NCBI RefSeq assembly: GCF_007970665.1
Contig: NZ_CP042430.1
Location: 5,084,001 to 5,148,000, forward strand
DNA: 64,000 bases
Direction: 5' to 3'
Origin: Baekduia soli
Lineage (GTDB): Bacteria; Actinomycetota; Thermoleophilia; Solirubrobacterales; Solirubrobacteraceae
Shown: piece after piece, positions 36,419-44,666 of the stretch
Position numbering within the stretch: position 1 is the stretch's first letter
Layout: every line of letters begins with the position of its first letter
The notes under the pieces: generated by a model
What the model was told of the DNA's origin: nothing
Database searches by the model: none
The model's input: the letters and a program-made list of their open reading frames with translations, nothing else
Translations under genes and position numbers: made by a program

Positions 36419-36934
36419 TCAGACCGCGCTGAGCGATTGCTGGGCCCGCGGGCCCAGGATCTCCCGCACCGGGACCGGTGCGTCGAAGCCCCCGAGGCGC
36501 GCGCTCGGCAGCTCGCGCATCGCGACGGCGCCGGAGAGCTCGGCGGCCGTCGCGGCCGAGATCAGCAGCTGGTTGGGCTCGGCGTGGTGGCAGAGGCGGG
36601 CGGCCATGTTGACCGCGGCCCCGACGTAGTCGTCGCCCTCGAACATGATCACGGCGCCGCCCGCGATGCCCCCGCGCAGCGGGAGCGTGCTGCCGGCGGC
36701 GACCTCGTCGCGCACCGTGGCACAGCAGGCGACCACCGCGTCGGCGTCGACGCCGGAGAGCATCACGCCGTCGCCCAGCCACTTCGTCACGCGAACGCCC
36801 CATCGCTCGGCCTCTGCGCGCAGCAGCGCCCGCAGCTGGGCCAGCACGGCCACGGCGGCGTCGTCGCCCGCGGCCTCGGTGTAGGCCGTGAAGCCACTGA
36901 GGTCGAGGAAGGCGAAGGTGCGGGTGACGCGCAT
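36419..36934 (-). CDS. Minimal class III adenylate/guanylate cyclase
   Basis: The 171-residue protein is essentially a lone cyclase homology domain. All six catalytic positions are visible: metal-binding Asp11 (FLDLSGF) and Asp55 (KWLGDGVM), substrate-selecting Lys51 and Asp102, and transition-state Asn109 and Arg113 (VNMAARL). Lys/Asp at the purine site predicts ATP, so adenylate cyclase. No sensor domain or membrane anchor is attached. The start ATG 36934 is where the domain begins, although the frame is open further. The Crp-like protein at 6.4 kb is a conceivable but unproven target. Confidence 0.87.
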   Translation of the reverse strand: MRVTRTFAFLDLSGFTAYTEAAGDDAAVAVLAQLRALLRAEAERWGVRVTKWLGDGVMLSGVDADAVVACCATVRDEVAAGSTLPLRGGIAGGAVIMFEGDDYVGAAVNMAARLCHHAEPNQLLISAATAAELSGAVAMRELPSARLGGFDAPVPVREILGPRAQQSLSAV

Positions 36935-37033
36935 GGACAGGGACGGGTATACAAGCTCGCCGACGGACGTGGTCTCCGCCCTGCCCCGCGTCACCCGATC
37001 GGGTACGCGGGGCCGGGCGCCGCCGGGCGGCCG

Positions 37034-37432
37034 TCAGCCGCCGGCGGGGGCGGCGCCCTCGTCCTCGGCCAGCACGCGCTTGGCGACCGCGAACGCGGCG
37101 TTGGCCGCCGGGACGCCCGCGTAGACCGAGGCGTGCATGAGCGCCTCGCGGATCTCGTCGACGGTCATGCCGTTGTTGCGGGCGCCCCGCAGGTGCAGCG
37201 CCAGCTCGGCCTCATGGCCGAGCGCCACGAGCACGCCGAGCGTGACCGCGCTGCGCGTGCGCCGGTCAAGGCCCTCGCGGCTCCACACCGAGCCCCAGGC
37301 GTGGCCGGTCATGAACCGCACCCACGGCTCGGTCAGCGGCGTCGCGGTGCCGACCGACCGGTCCACGTGCTCGTCGCCGAGCACCTCGCGGCGGATCTTC
37401 TCGCCCGTGGCGTAGGTCTGGTCGTCGTTCAT
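37034..37432 (-). CDS. Carboxymuconolactone decarboxylase family protein (PcaC-like)
   Basis: The protein has 132 residues, the PcaC length. The match covers the whole protein: [55 protein letters not shown] and a [11 protein letters not shown] end. PcaC decarboxylates 4-carboxymuconolactone in the protocatechuate branch of the beta-ketoadipate pathway. The alkylhydroperoxidase CxxC motif is absent, which supports the decarboxylase side. No other pca genes are seen, so it may have another lactone or oxo acid substrate. Confidence 0.82.
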   Translation of the reverse strand: MNDDQTYATGEKIRREVLGDEHVDRSVGTATPLTEPWVRFMTGHAWGSVWSREGLDRRTRSAVTLGVLVALGHEAELALHLRGARNNGMTVDEIREALMHASVYAGVPAANAAFAVAKRVLAEDEGAAPAGG

Positions 37433-37555
37433 GCGGGGCTCCTGTCGGTGGGGATGGCCGGCGGCCCGGTCATCGCCCGGGCCCGTGCGCTGGCGAACAC
37501 CCTAGACCGCGCCCACCTCGCGCCCGGGGGCGTCGGCGCCCGCGCGGACGGGTAC

Positions 37556-38992
37556 GTGACCACGCTCGTGCCCGACTCCGCCCAGCGCCCCGACCCCCAC
37601 GTCGTCGTCCTGTTCGGCGCCCGCGGCGACCTCGCCCGCCGCAAGCTCCTGCCGGGCCTCTACCGCCTCGCGCGCGCGAGCCTGCTCCCGGAGGACTTCC
37701 GGATCATCGGCTCCGGACGCCACGCGCCCGACGGCGACTTCGCCGAGGAGGTCCGCGAGGCCCTCGACGAGCACGCCGCCGGCGACGTCACCGAGGAGGG
37801 CTGGGCGGACTTCGCGCCGCGGCTGTCGTTCGTGGCCTCCTCGGCCGACGACGGCGGCGACCTGGCCGCCGCGGTGCGTGAGGCCCGCGCCGAGCTGGGC
37901 GACGGCGCGCGGACGATGCTGTACCTGTCGGTCCCGCCGTCGGCCATGCGGCCGATGGTCGCGATGCTCGGCGCCACCGGCCTCGCGCAGGACGCGCGCG
38001 TCGTGATGGAGAAGCCCTTCGGCGCCGACCTGGCCGGCGCGCGCGAGCTCAACGCCGCGCTGCACGAGCACGTGGCCGAGGAGGACGTGTTCCGCATCGA
38101 CCACTTCCTCGGCAAGGAGGCCGCCCAGGGCATCCTCGCGCTGCGCTTCGCCAACGGCCTGTTCGAGCCCATCTGGAACGCCGAGCACATCGCCTCGGTG
38201 CAGATCGACGTGCCCGAGGAGCTCGGGCTGGAGGGCCGCGGGTCGTTCTACGAGGAGACCGGCGCCTTCCGCGACATGGTCGTCACCCACCTCGCCCAGA
38301 TGCTGGGCTTCGTGGCCATGGACGCGCCCGAGCGCCTCGACGCGGGCGCGCTGCGCGACGCCAAGGCCGCGGCGTTCGCCGCGCTGGCGCCGTTCGAGCC
38401 CGCCCATGCGGTCTTCGGCCAGTTCGAGGGCTACCGCGACGAGGCCGGCGTGGAGGGCGACTCGGCCACCGAGACGTTCGCCGCGCTGCGGGTGCACTCG
38501 CGCGCGCCGCGCTGGGCGGGTGTGCCGTTCCTGCTGCGCACCGGCAAGGCGATGGCGCAGACCCGCCGGACCGTCACGCTCACGCTGCGCGAGCCCGCGC
38601 ACAGGATCTTCACCGCCGGCGACGCGAGCGCGGCGCGCCCCAACGAGATCGTCCTCGAGCTGACCGAGGACCCGAGGGTGGCCGTCGACCTGCGGGTCAA
38701 GGCGCCGGGCCCGGACCTGGAGGTCACGCGCGCGCCGCTGACCCTCGACGTGCAGCGCGAGCTCGACCAGGAGGGCCTGGAGGCCTACGAGCGCCTGCTG
38801 CGCGACGTGATGCTCGGCGACCAGCTCCTGTTCGCCCGCGCCGACGAGGTCGAGCGCCTGTGGGAGCTCGCAGCGCCGCTGCTGGCCGACCCGCCGGCGC
38901 CGATCCCCTACGCCCAGGGGTCCTGGGGCCCCGACGAGGCCCGCGACCTGGCCGCGCCGACGGGGTGGCGCCTGCCCGACCACGATGGCTGA
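37556..38992 (+). CDS. zwf: Glucose-6-phosphate dehydrogenase
   Basis: The protein has 478 residues from GTG 37556. The NADP-binding start is [19 protein letters not shown]; the active-site signature RIDHFLGKE, with the catalytic His, lies downstream of MEKPFG. It oxidises glucose-6-phosphate to 6-phosphogluconolactone and supplies NADPH. The normally GASGDL-like motif reads GARGDL, a tolerated change. Longer frames upstream exist, but homology starts here. The stop overlaps a glycosidase remnant by 8 bp (ATGGCTGA). Confidence 0.93.
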   Translation: MTTLVPDSAQRPDPHVVVLFGARGDLARRKLLPGLYRLARASLLPEDFRIIGSGRHAPDGDFAEEVREALDEHAAGDVTEEGWADFAPRLSFVASSADDGGDLAAAVREARAELGDGARTMLYLSVPPSAMRPMVAMLGATGLAQDARVVMEKPFGADLAGARELNAALHEHVAEEDVFRIDHFLGKEAAQGILALRFANGLFEPIWNAEHIASVQIDVPEELGLEGRGSFYEETGAFRDMVVTHLAQMLGFVAMDAPERLDAGALRDAKAAAFAALAPFEPAHAVFGQFEGYRDEAGVEGDSATETFAALRVHSRAPRWAGVPFLLRTGKAMAQTRRTVTLTLREPAHRIFTAGDASAARPNEIVLELTEDPRVAVDLRVKAPGPDLEVTRAPLTLDVQRELDQEGLEAYERLLRDVMLGDQLLFARADEVERLWELAAPLLADPPAPIPYAQGSWGPDEARDLAAPTGWRLPDHDG

Positions 38993-39202
38993 CGCCCCGC
39001 CGGAGATCGCCGAGCACGGGCTGATCGGCGACCTGCGCACCGCCGCGCTCGTCGCCGCCGACGGGACCGTCGACTGGCTCTGCGTCCCGCGCTTCGACTC
39101 GCCCAGCGCCTTCGTCGCGATCCTCGACGGCGAGCGCGGCAGTTCTACCTCCCGGACTCCTGCGTCCTCGCCACGCGCTTCCTGACCGCGCGCGGCGTGG
39201 CT
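38985..39202 (+). pseudogene. Remnant of a GH15 glucoamylase/trehalase-type gene
   Basis: The first 47 codons match the GH15 N-terminus (EHGLIGDLRTAALVAADGTV, then DWLCVPRFDSPSAFVAILDG). About 50 residues are then missing, and from 39137 another frame resumes with QFYLPDSCVLATRFLTARGV, also GH15-like. After 39202 nothing matches; a normal protein has about 600 residues. Internal deletion plus loss of the 3' part makes this true decay. It overlaps the zwf stop in the way that the intact gene would as the next operon member. Confidence 0.7.
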
Positions 39203-39251
39203 CGGATGCGACCTGCTCGGCCTGCGGGGTCTCGACGCCCACGGGCCGAGC

Positions 39252-40865
39252 CTAGGGCGCCGGCCCCAGCTCGGCCACCAGGCCGTCGCGCAGCGGGCCC
39301 TTCTGGATCTTGGTGGCCGACATGGGCCAAGACGTGACGAGCCGGACGTGGCGCGGCACCTTGAAGCGGGCGATGCGCTCGCGGCAGAACGCGATGAGCT
39401 CCTCGGGGGTGGCCTGCGCGCCCGGGCGCAGCTCGACGAACGCCGCCGGCACCTCCTCCAGGCGCGGATCGGGGACGCCGACGACCCGGACGAGCTTGAC
39501 GGCGGGATGGGTCGCCAGCAGCGACTCGAGCTCGGCCGGCGCGACGTTCTCGCCCCCGACCTTGAGCATGTCCTTCAGGCGCCCGAGGAACCGCAGCCGC
39601 CCGGCGTCGTCCAGCGCGCCGCGGTCGCCGGTCCGATACCAGCCCTCGGCGTGGAACGCCGCGGCCGTCTTGGCCTCGTCGTTGGCGTAGCCGCCGAAGA
39701 GCACCGGGCTGCGGACCTGGATCTCGCCCTCCTGCCCGGCGGGCAGCGGCGCGTCGGTTCCCGGCTGGGCGATGCGCACCTCCGTGCCGGGCAGCGGGCG
39801 CCCGCAGGTCGTGATGCGGGTCTCGAGGTCCTCGTCCAGCGCGCCGTAGGTGATCGCCCCGCCGCCCTCCGTCGAGCCGTAGAGCGAGAGCTGGACCACC
39901 CCGGGCAGCGCCGCCTGCATCTGGCGCAGCAGGTCGGGCGGCCCGACGTTGACGATGACCTGCGCGGCGGTCAGCGACGCGGCGTCGAAGCCCTCCTGGG
40001 CCAGCAGCCTCTGCGTGATCGGCGGGTAGGCGGGATAGAGGTGCGTGGCGCGCTGGGCCACGACGAGGTCCAGGGCCCGGCGCGGCTCGAACCACGTGTC
40101 GCTGACGAACGCCGCACGGGTGCGCACGCAGGACACGAGCGGGCCGATCGCCGCGAGGTGGAAGAGCGGGCACGGCGCCCACAGCCGGTCGCCCTCCCCG
40201 AGGCCGAGCACGCCCGCGACCATCGTCCAGTTGCGCACGATGGCGTCGTGGCTGATCCGGCAGCCGCGCGGCGAGGCCGTGGTGCCCGACGTGTACAGCA
40301 GCAGCGCGTCGTCGCCGAGCGCCCCTCCCGCCCCGCGGCGCGCGAGGTCGTCGCCCGCCACGGCCACGGCGCGGGCGGTCAGGTCGTCCTCGCCGAGCAG
40401 CCCGGCGCGCGGCGTCGCGCCCAGCGCGACGACGCAACGCAGCTCCGGCGCCCCGGCCAGCTCCAGCGCCGCGGGGTCGGGCGCATCGGCCAGCCCCGGC
40501 AGCGCCTCGTGCAGGAGGCCGGCCAGGTCGACGTGCTCGTCGATCCGGTCGCTGGTCACCACGATCCGCAGGCCGGCGTCCGCGATCACGAACGGCAGCT
40601 CGACGGCGCGGTAGCGGGTGTTGACCGGGACGGCCACCGCGCCGGCCAGCGCACAGGCGAAGAGCAGGACGGCGCCGTCGGGCGAGTTGGCCAGCAGGAT
40701 CCCGACGCGGTCGCCGGGGGCGACGCCGAGGCCGATGAGGCCACGGGCCAGCTCCCCGGCGCGGGCGGCGAGCGCCGCGAAGTCCAGGCGCTCGTCCGGG
40801 AAGACGACGGCATCCAGGGCGGGCGCCCGTGCGGCGGCCTCCGCGAGCAGGTCGCCGAGGGTCAC
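39252..40865 (-). CDS. AMP-forming acyl-CoA ligase (second gene of ligase pair)
   Basis: The protein has 537 residues from GTG 40865. Adenylate-forming motifs are complete: LLLYTSGTTASPRGCRIS (P-loop), YGSTEGGG, YRTGDRG, and KDMLKVGGENVAPAELE with the catalytic Lys in SATKIQKGP. It activates a carboxylic acid through acyl-AMP to acyl-CoA. Its stop lies 387 bp from zwf on the other strand. The GTG overlaps the stop of the upstream ligase (GTGA), so the two are coupled. The substrate is unknown; fatty-acid, aromatic and terpenoid acids are all possible. Confidence 0.92.
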   Translation of the reverse strand: MTLGDLLAEAAARAPALDAVVFPDERLDFAALAARAGELARGLIGLGVAPGDRVGILLANSPDGAVLLFACALAGAVAVPVNTRYRAVELPFVIADAGLRIVVTSDRIDEHVDLAGLLHEALPGLADAPDPAALELAGAPELRCVVALGATPRAGLLGEDDLTARAVAVAGDDLARRGAGGALGDDALLLYTSGTTASPRGCRISHDAIVRNWTMVAGVLGLGEGDRLWAPCPLFHLAAIGPLVSCVRTRAAFVSDTWFEPRRALDLVVAQRATHLYPAYPPITQRLLAQEGFDAASLTAAQVIVNVGPPDLLRQMQAALPGVVQLSLYGSTEGGGAITYGALDEDLETRITTCGRPLPGTEVRIAQPGTDAPLPAGQEGEIQVRSPVLFGGYANDEAKTAAAFHAEGWYRTGDRGALDDAGRLRFLGRLKDMLKVGGENVAPAELESLLATHPAVKLVRVVGVPDPRLEEVPAAFVELRPGAQATPEELIAFCRERIARFKVPRHVRLVTSWPMSATKIQKGPLRDGLVAELGPAP

Positions 40866-42514
40866 GCGCGGGTCTCCTGCTCGGCGGGCGCCAGCTCGGC
40901 GAGCAGCTGCTCGCGCAGCCGGAACTTCTGGATCTTGGTCGCCGACATCGGCCACTCGGTCACGAAGCGCACGTGGCGCGGCATCTTGAAGCTCGCGATC
41001 TGGCCGTCGCAGAACGCGACGACCTCGCCCGCGGTCATCGTGGCGCCGGGAACGAGCTCGACGAACGCGGCGGGCACCTCGTCCAGGCGCTCGTCGCGCA
41101 CCCCGACGACCTGCACGAGCTTGATGTCGGGGTGGGTGGAGAGGTGGGACTCGATCTCGGCGGGCGCGACGTTCTCGCCTCCGACCTTCATCATGTCCTT
41201 GATGCGGCCGGTGTAGGTCACCATGCCGTCGGCGTCCATCGTGCCGCTGTCGCCCGAGCGCAGCCAGCCGTCCTCGGTGAGCACGGCCGCCGACTTCTCG
41301 GGGTCCTTGTGGTAGCCCTCGAACAGGCAGCTGCCGCGGATCTGCAGCTCGCCGGGCACGCCCGGCGCCACGGGCTGCTCGGTCTCGGGGTCGACCACGC
41401 GGACCTCGATGCCCGGGATGGCCGCGCCGCACGTGGCCGTGCGCTGGTGCAGCGTGGCGTCCCACTCGTTGCAGGTGATGGGCCCGGAGCACTCGGTCAT
41501 GCCGAAGTGCCCGCCGATCTGCACGGCCGGGGCGAACGCCTCCTGGAGGAGCAGCAGCGTGTCGACGGGCGCGACGTTGAGCAGGCCGCGCACCCGCGAG
41601 AGGTCGGTCGTGGCGAAGGCGGGGTGCTTGATCAGCCCCATCGCGATCGGCGGGAAGACCGAGTACAGCCAGGTCGCCCGCTCGGCGGCGATGAGCTCGA
41701 GCGCCGCGCCCGGCTCGAAGTGCGGCATGGAGATGAGCGTCGCGCCGAGGTCGAAGGCGAACAGCAGCGGCCCGAGGCACGACATGTGGAACAGCGGCAG
41801 CGCGTCCCAGATCCGGTCGTCCTCCGTGATGCGCAGGATGGACGCCACCGCGCTCCAGCCGCGCACGATCGACTCGTGGGTCAGCAGGCAGCCCTTGGGC
41901 TCGGCCGTCGTGCCCGAGGTGAAGAGCATGATCCCGACGTCGCGCAGTCGCACGCGCGCCCGTGCGGCCAGCACGTCGGCCTCGCCGACGCGGTCGGCCA
42001 GAGCCTCGAACGCACGGCGCGGCAGCAGGCCCGCCGGCTCCTTGTCGCCGACGAGCACGACCGTGCGCAGCTGCGGTGCCTCGGGCAGCGCCAGGGCCAG
42101 CGGGTCGGCGGCCTCGGGCAGCCCGGGCAGCGCCTCGGTCAGCCGCGCGACGAAGTCGACGGCGTCGTCGACGATGTCGCTCGTCAGCAGCACGACGAGG
42201 TCGGCGTTGTCGGCGACGTAGCGCAGCTCGCGGGCGCGGAAGCGCGTGTTGATCGGCACGGCGACCGCGCCGAGCAGCTGGATCCCGAAGAACGCGAACA
42301 CGAAGTCCGGGCAGTTGGGCATGAGCAGCCCGACGCGGTCGCCGGGCCCGACGCCCAGCGCCGCCAGCGACCGCGCCTGGGACAGCGCGCGCTCACGGAC
42401 CTGCGCGTAGGTGAAGCGGGTGCCCGGGAAGACGAGCGCGTCGTGGTCGGGCCGGCGTTCGGCCGAGCGCATGAGCAGGTCGCCCATCGTGGTGGCGTGG
42501 GCCCAGATCGTCAT
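40862..42514 (-). CDS. AMP-forming acyl-CoA ligase (first gene of ligase pair)
   Basis: The protein has 550 residues. Motifs are IMLFTSGTTAEPKGCLLTHE, FGMTECSGP, LRSGDSG, and KDMMKVGGENVAPAEIE with Lys in SATKIQKF. By eye it shares much of its sequence with the adjacent ligase (closely similar A8 and A10 regions), so the pair looks like a tandem duplication that diverged in the substrate-binding middle. It is the second large gene of a minus-strand unit that opens at about 43830 with a kinase and a small protein. Confidence 0.92.
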   Translation of the reverse strand: MTIWAHATTMGDLLMRSAERRPDHDALVFPGTRFTYAQVRERALSQARSLAALGVGPGDRVGLLMPNCPDFVFAFFGIQLLGAVAVPINTRFRARELRYVADNADLVVLLTSDIVDDAVDFVARLTEALPGLPEAADPLALALPEAPQLRTVVLVGDKEPAGLLPRRAFEALADRVGEADVLAARARVRLRDVGIMLFTSGTTAEPKGCLLTHESIVRGWSAVASILRITEDDRIWDALPLFHMSCLGPLLFAFDLGATLISMPHFEPGAALELIAAERATWLYSVFPPIAMGLIKHPAFATTDLSRVRGLLNVAPVDTLLLLQEAFAPAVQIGGHFGMTECSGPITCNEWDATLHQRTATCGAAIPGIEVRVVDPETEQPVAPGVPGELQIRGSCLFEGYHKDPEKSAAVLTEDGWLRSGDSGTMDADGMVTYTGRIKDMMKVGGENVAPAEIESHLSTHPDIKLVQVVGVRDERLDEVPAAFVELVPGATMTAGEVVAFCDGQIASFKMPRHVRFVTEWPMSATKIQKFRLREQLLAELAPAEQETRA

Positions 42515-42536
42515 GCGGTGGCTCCTCGTCGGTCGG

Positions 42537-43496
42537 TCACGTGATGGCCTCCCCGGCCAGCGTCGCAGCCAGCCGGTCGAGGTGCACGGGCAGCTGGTGG
42601 GCCAGGGCGGCGAGGCGCAGGTCGTCGGAGTGCCCGCGGGCGAAGGCCCGGACGCCCGCCAGGTTGTAGTAGGCGCAGCGCACGTAGCCGAGCACCCGGT
42701 GCCAGTGCAGGCGCCCCGCGTCCACCGGCGCGCCGGTGGCCTGCGCGTAGCGCTCCACGAGCGCCGCCTCGTCGACCCCGGCGGGCTCCCACACGGGGAT
42801 GAAGCACCACGCGAGGTCCGACAGCGGGTCGCCGGCGCCGGCCATCTCCCAGTCCAGGACGGCGGCCAGGCGGCCGTCGGCGACGATCATGTTGCCCATG
42901 CGGAAGTCGCCGTGCACCAGGGCGCTGCGCAGCGGAGCGGGCTCGTGGCGCGCCAGCCACCAGAGCGCGCCGCGCAGCACCGCGGGCAGCTCCCCGAGGC
43001 GCTCCAGGCGCCGCGCGTAGAACTCGAGCTCGGTCGGCGCCTCGCCGGGGCCGACCTCCGGGGCGTCGAGGTCGCCGGGCGCGATGCGGTGCAGCGCGGC
43101 CAGCGTGTCGACCGCGTCGGCGGCCAGCGCGGCGCGCTCGGGCTCGCCGAGGTCGTGCCAGCCGACGGGCACCGTGCCCGCGATGCGCTCCATGACCAGG
43201 AACGGGCGCCCGAACGGGTTGTCGTCGCCGTCGTCGTGCCAGAGCAGCCCCGGGGCGGGTACCCGGCCCGCGACGGCCTGCAGCGCGGCGCGCTGGGTGC
43301 GGATCGCCCGGGGGCCGGAGGCGGGGGTCGGCAGCCGCAGGACGGCGTCGACCGCCGCGCCCTCGCGGTCGACGCGCACGAACCAGGTGTCCTGCGAGAG
43401 CCCGACGGTCGCCCGGCCGGTGCACCGGACACCCGCGTCCTCGCCCCGGGCGGCCAGCCAGGCCTGCAGCGCGCCGGCGACGTCCTCGTCAGCCAC
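42537..43496 (-). CDS. Phosphotransferase (aminoglycoside-kinase fold, ACAD10/LvaA-like)
   Basis: The protein has 319 residues from GTG 43496. The kinase motifs are LVHGDFRMGNMIV (HGDxxxxN, catalytic Asp) and AVLDWEMAGAGDP (metal-binding DWE), with WFVRVDREG at the nucleotide end. Proteins of this type beside acyl-CoA ligases are related to LvaA and the ACAD10/11 kinases, which phosphorylate 4-hydroxyacyl-CoA. That role here is an inference from context. It overlaps the small upstream gene by 8 bp. Confidence 0.87.
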   Translation of the reverse strand: MADEDVAGALQAWLAARGEDAGVRCTGRATVGLSQDTWFVRVDREGAAVDAVLRLPTPASGPRAIRTQRAALQAVAGRVPAPGLLWHDDGDDNPFGRPFLVMERIAGTVPVGWHDLGEPERAALAADAVDTLAALHRIAPGDLDAPEVGPGEAPTELEFYARRLERLGELPAVLRGALWWLARHEPAPLRSALVHGDFRMGNMIVADGRLAAVLDWEMAGAGDPLSDLAWCFIPVWEPAGVDEAALVERYAQATGAPVDAGRLHWHRVLGYVRCAYYNLAGVRAFARGHSDDLRLAALAHQLPVHLDRLAATLAGEAIT

Positions 43497-43794
43497 GCGA
43501 CGCAGCCGACCAGTCGACGGGGTGCACGGGAGCGCGGTCCGCCGCGGCCAGCCGCCGCATCGCGGCGAGGACGGCCGGCTCGTCGGCGCGGTCCAGCGCC
43601 TCGAGCAGCGCGGCCTCGAGCGCGTCGCGCTGCGCACCGGGCGCGGCCGCCGGCGCGGGCGCCGGCGCGAGGTTGGCGACCAGGCCGGCCAGGGCGTGCA
43701 GCTGCGCGCGCAGCTCGGGCGGCTCGGCGCGGCCCGCGAGCGCGGTGACGGCCTCGGCGAGCCGTGAGGGCGGAACCGCCGGCAGCGGCGTCAT
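43489..43794 (-). CDS. Small hypothetical protein, partner candidate of the phosphotransferase
   Basis: It has 101 residues from ATG 43794 and is helical and Ala/Leu-rich (SRLAEAVTALAGRAEPPELR, later AALLEALDRADEPAVLAAMR). It precedes and overlaps the kinase gene as LvaB precedes or accompanies LvaA in the levulinate operon, but sequence similarity to LvaB (DUF6285) is not obvious. Its ATG overlaps the stop of a 12-residue leader frame (ATGA). A TTG at 43854 inside the operator is a poorer start. Confidence 0.55.
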   Translation of the reverse strand: MTPLPAVPPSRLAEAVTALAGRAEPPELRAQLHALAGLVANLAPAPAPAAAPGAQRDALEAALLEALDRADEPAVLAAMRRLAAADRAPVHPVDWSAASRG

Positions 43795-43829
43795 CGGCGC
43801 CCGGTGCCGGTTGGGGGGATCGGGGACAT
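43791..43829 (-). CDS. Possible 12-residue leader peptide
   Basis: The frame ATG...TGA encodes MSPIPPTGTGRR. GAGGAG lies 5 nt before its ATG, the only good ribosome site in this leader, and its stop overlaps the next ATG (ATGA). This makes translational coupling to the 101-aa gene likely. A leader-type regulatory role is speculation; it may only serve to load ribosomes. Confidence 0.3.
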   Translation of the reverse strand: MSPIPPTGTGRR

Positions 43830-43850
43830 CGCGCTCCTCGTCGGATTCGA

Positions 43851-43865
43851 CCAATCGATCGATTG
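43851..43865. promoter_or_regulatory. Palindromic operator A in the divergent ligase/aldolase promoter region
   Basis: CCAATCGATCGATTG contains a perfect 14-bp palindrome (43852-43865). It stands between the minus-strand ligase unit and the plus-strand aldolase gene. It shares its core with operator B at 44623-44640. TetR-type binding is inferred. Confidence 0.6.
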
Positions 43866-43928
43866 AGGAATGTATCGGTCCCGGCGTGGATCGGACGACC
43901 TTCGCACCCGGCGCGGGCTCCGGCGCGG

Positions 43929-43934
43929 TAGCGT
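43929..43934 (+). promoter_or_regulatory. Leaderless -10 element of the aldolase gene
   Basis: TAGCGT ends 6 nt before the GTG at 43941. Confidence 0.42.
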
Positions 43935-43940
43935 GCGCGC

Positions 43941-44585
43941 GTGCGCGCCGTGCTGACGACCCCCCGCGCCCGGGCCGAGCGCCAGGTCCTGGCCGCCGGG
44001 CGTGCCCTGGCCGCCCGCGACATGGTCACGGGCACGACCGGCAACGTGAGCGTCCGGCGCGGCGACCGGATCGTGATCACCCCGTCGCGCACCGCCTACG
44101 CCACGATGCGCCGGCGCGACCTCGTGACCGTAGGGCTGGACGGCGCGGTCGTACGCGGCACGCGCAGCCCGTCACGCGAGCTGGCGCTGCACCTGGCGAT
44201 CTACGCCGCGCGCCCCGACGCCCGCGCGCTCGTTCACACCCACACGCCGCACGCCACGGCCTGGAGCTTCCTGGACCTCCCGCTGCGCCCGCGCACCGAG
44301 GAGATGGACTACTACGCGATCGGCGAGATCCGGACCTCGCGCCCGGCGCCGGCCGGGTCGGCTGCGCTGGCCCGGGCGGCCGTCGACGTCCTCGGCGACG
44401 CGCGCGCGGTGCTCCTCGGCCACCACGGCGCGGTGACCGTCGGCGCCGACCTCGACGAGGCGCTGGCGATCGCGCAGGCCGTCGAGCACCAGGCCCACGT
44501 CGCCTGGCTGCTGCGCGGCGGCGACCGCGCGGCGGGCCCGCTGCGCCGCAGCGCCCACGTCGCGCCCGCGGGGCGCCGGCCCTGA
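43941..44585 (+). CDS. Class II aldolase/adducin family protein
   Basis: The protein has 214 residues from GTG 43941. Family marks are MVTGTTGNVSVRRGD (phosphate-binding TGNxS), ALVHTHTPHATA with two of the zinc histidines, the proton-donor-region Glu in TEEMDYYAIGE, and LLGHHGAVTVG with the third zinc His. Fuculose- or ribulose-phosphate aldolases and phosphatases-decarboxylases share this fold. The context suggests retro-aldol cleavage of a hydroxy acid; the substrate is not known. Confidence 0.9.
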   Translation: MRAVLTTPRARAERQVLAAGRALAARDMVTGTTGNVSVRRGDRIVITPSRTAYATMRRRDLVTVGLDGAVVRGTRSPSRELALHLAIYAARPDARALVHTHTPHATAWSFLDLPLRPRTEEMDYYAIGEIRTSRPAPAGSAALARAAVDVLGDARAVLLGHHGAVTVGADLDEALAIAQAVEHQAHVAWLLRGGDRAAGPLRRSAHVAPAGRRP

Positions 44586-44622
44586 CCGCGGGGACGGGCG
44601 GATGCGATCCGCTAGGGTCTGC

Positions 44623-44640
44623 ACCAACCGATCGATTGGT
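44623..44640. promoter_or_regulatory. Operator B before the tandem metallo-hydrolase genes
   Basis: ACCAACCGATCGATTGGT is palindromic apart from one mismatched pair. The centre is identical to operator A. It lies 27 bp before the ATG at 44667, overlapping a plausible promoter (TAGGGT at 44613-44618). Confidence 0.6.
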
Positions 44641-44666
44641 CGAAGAATGACCGTCGGACGCCGCAC

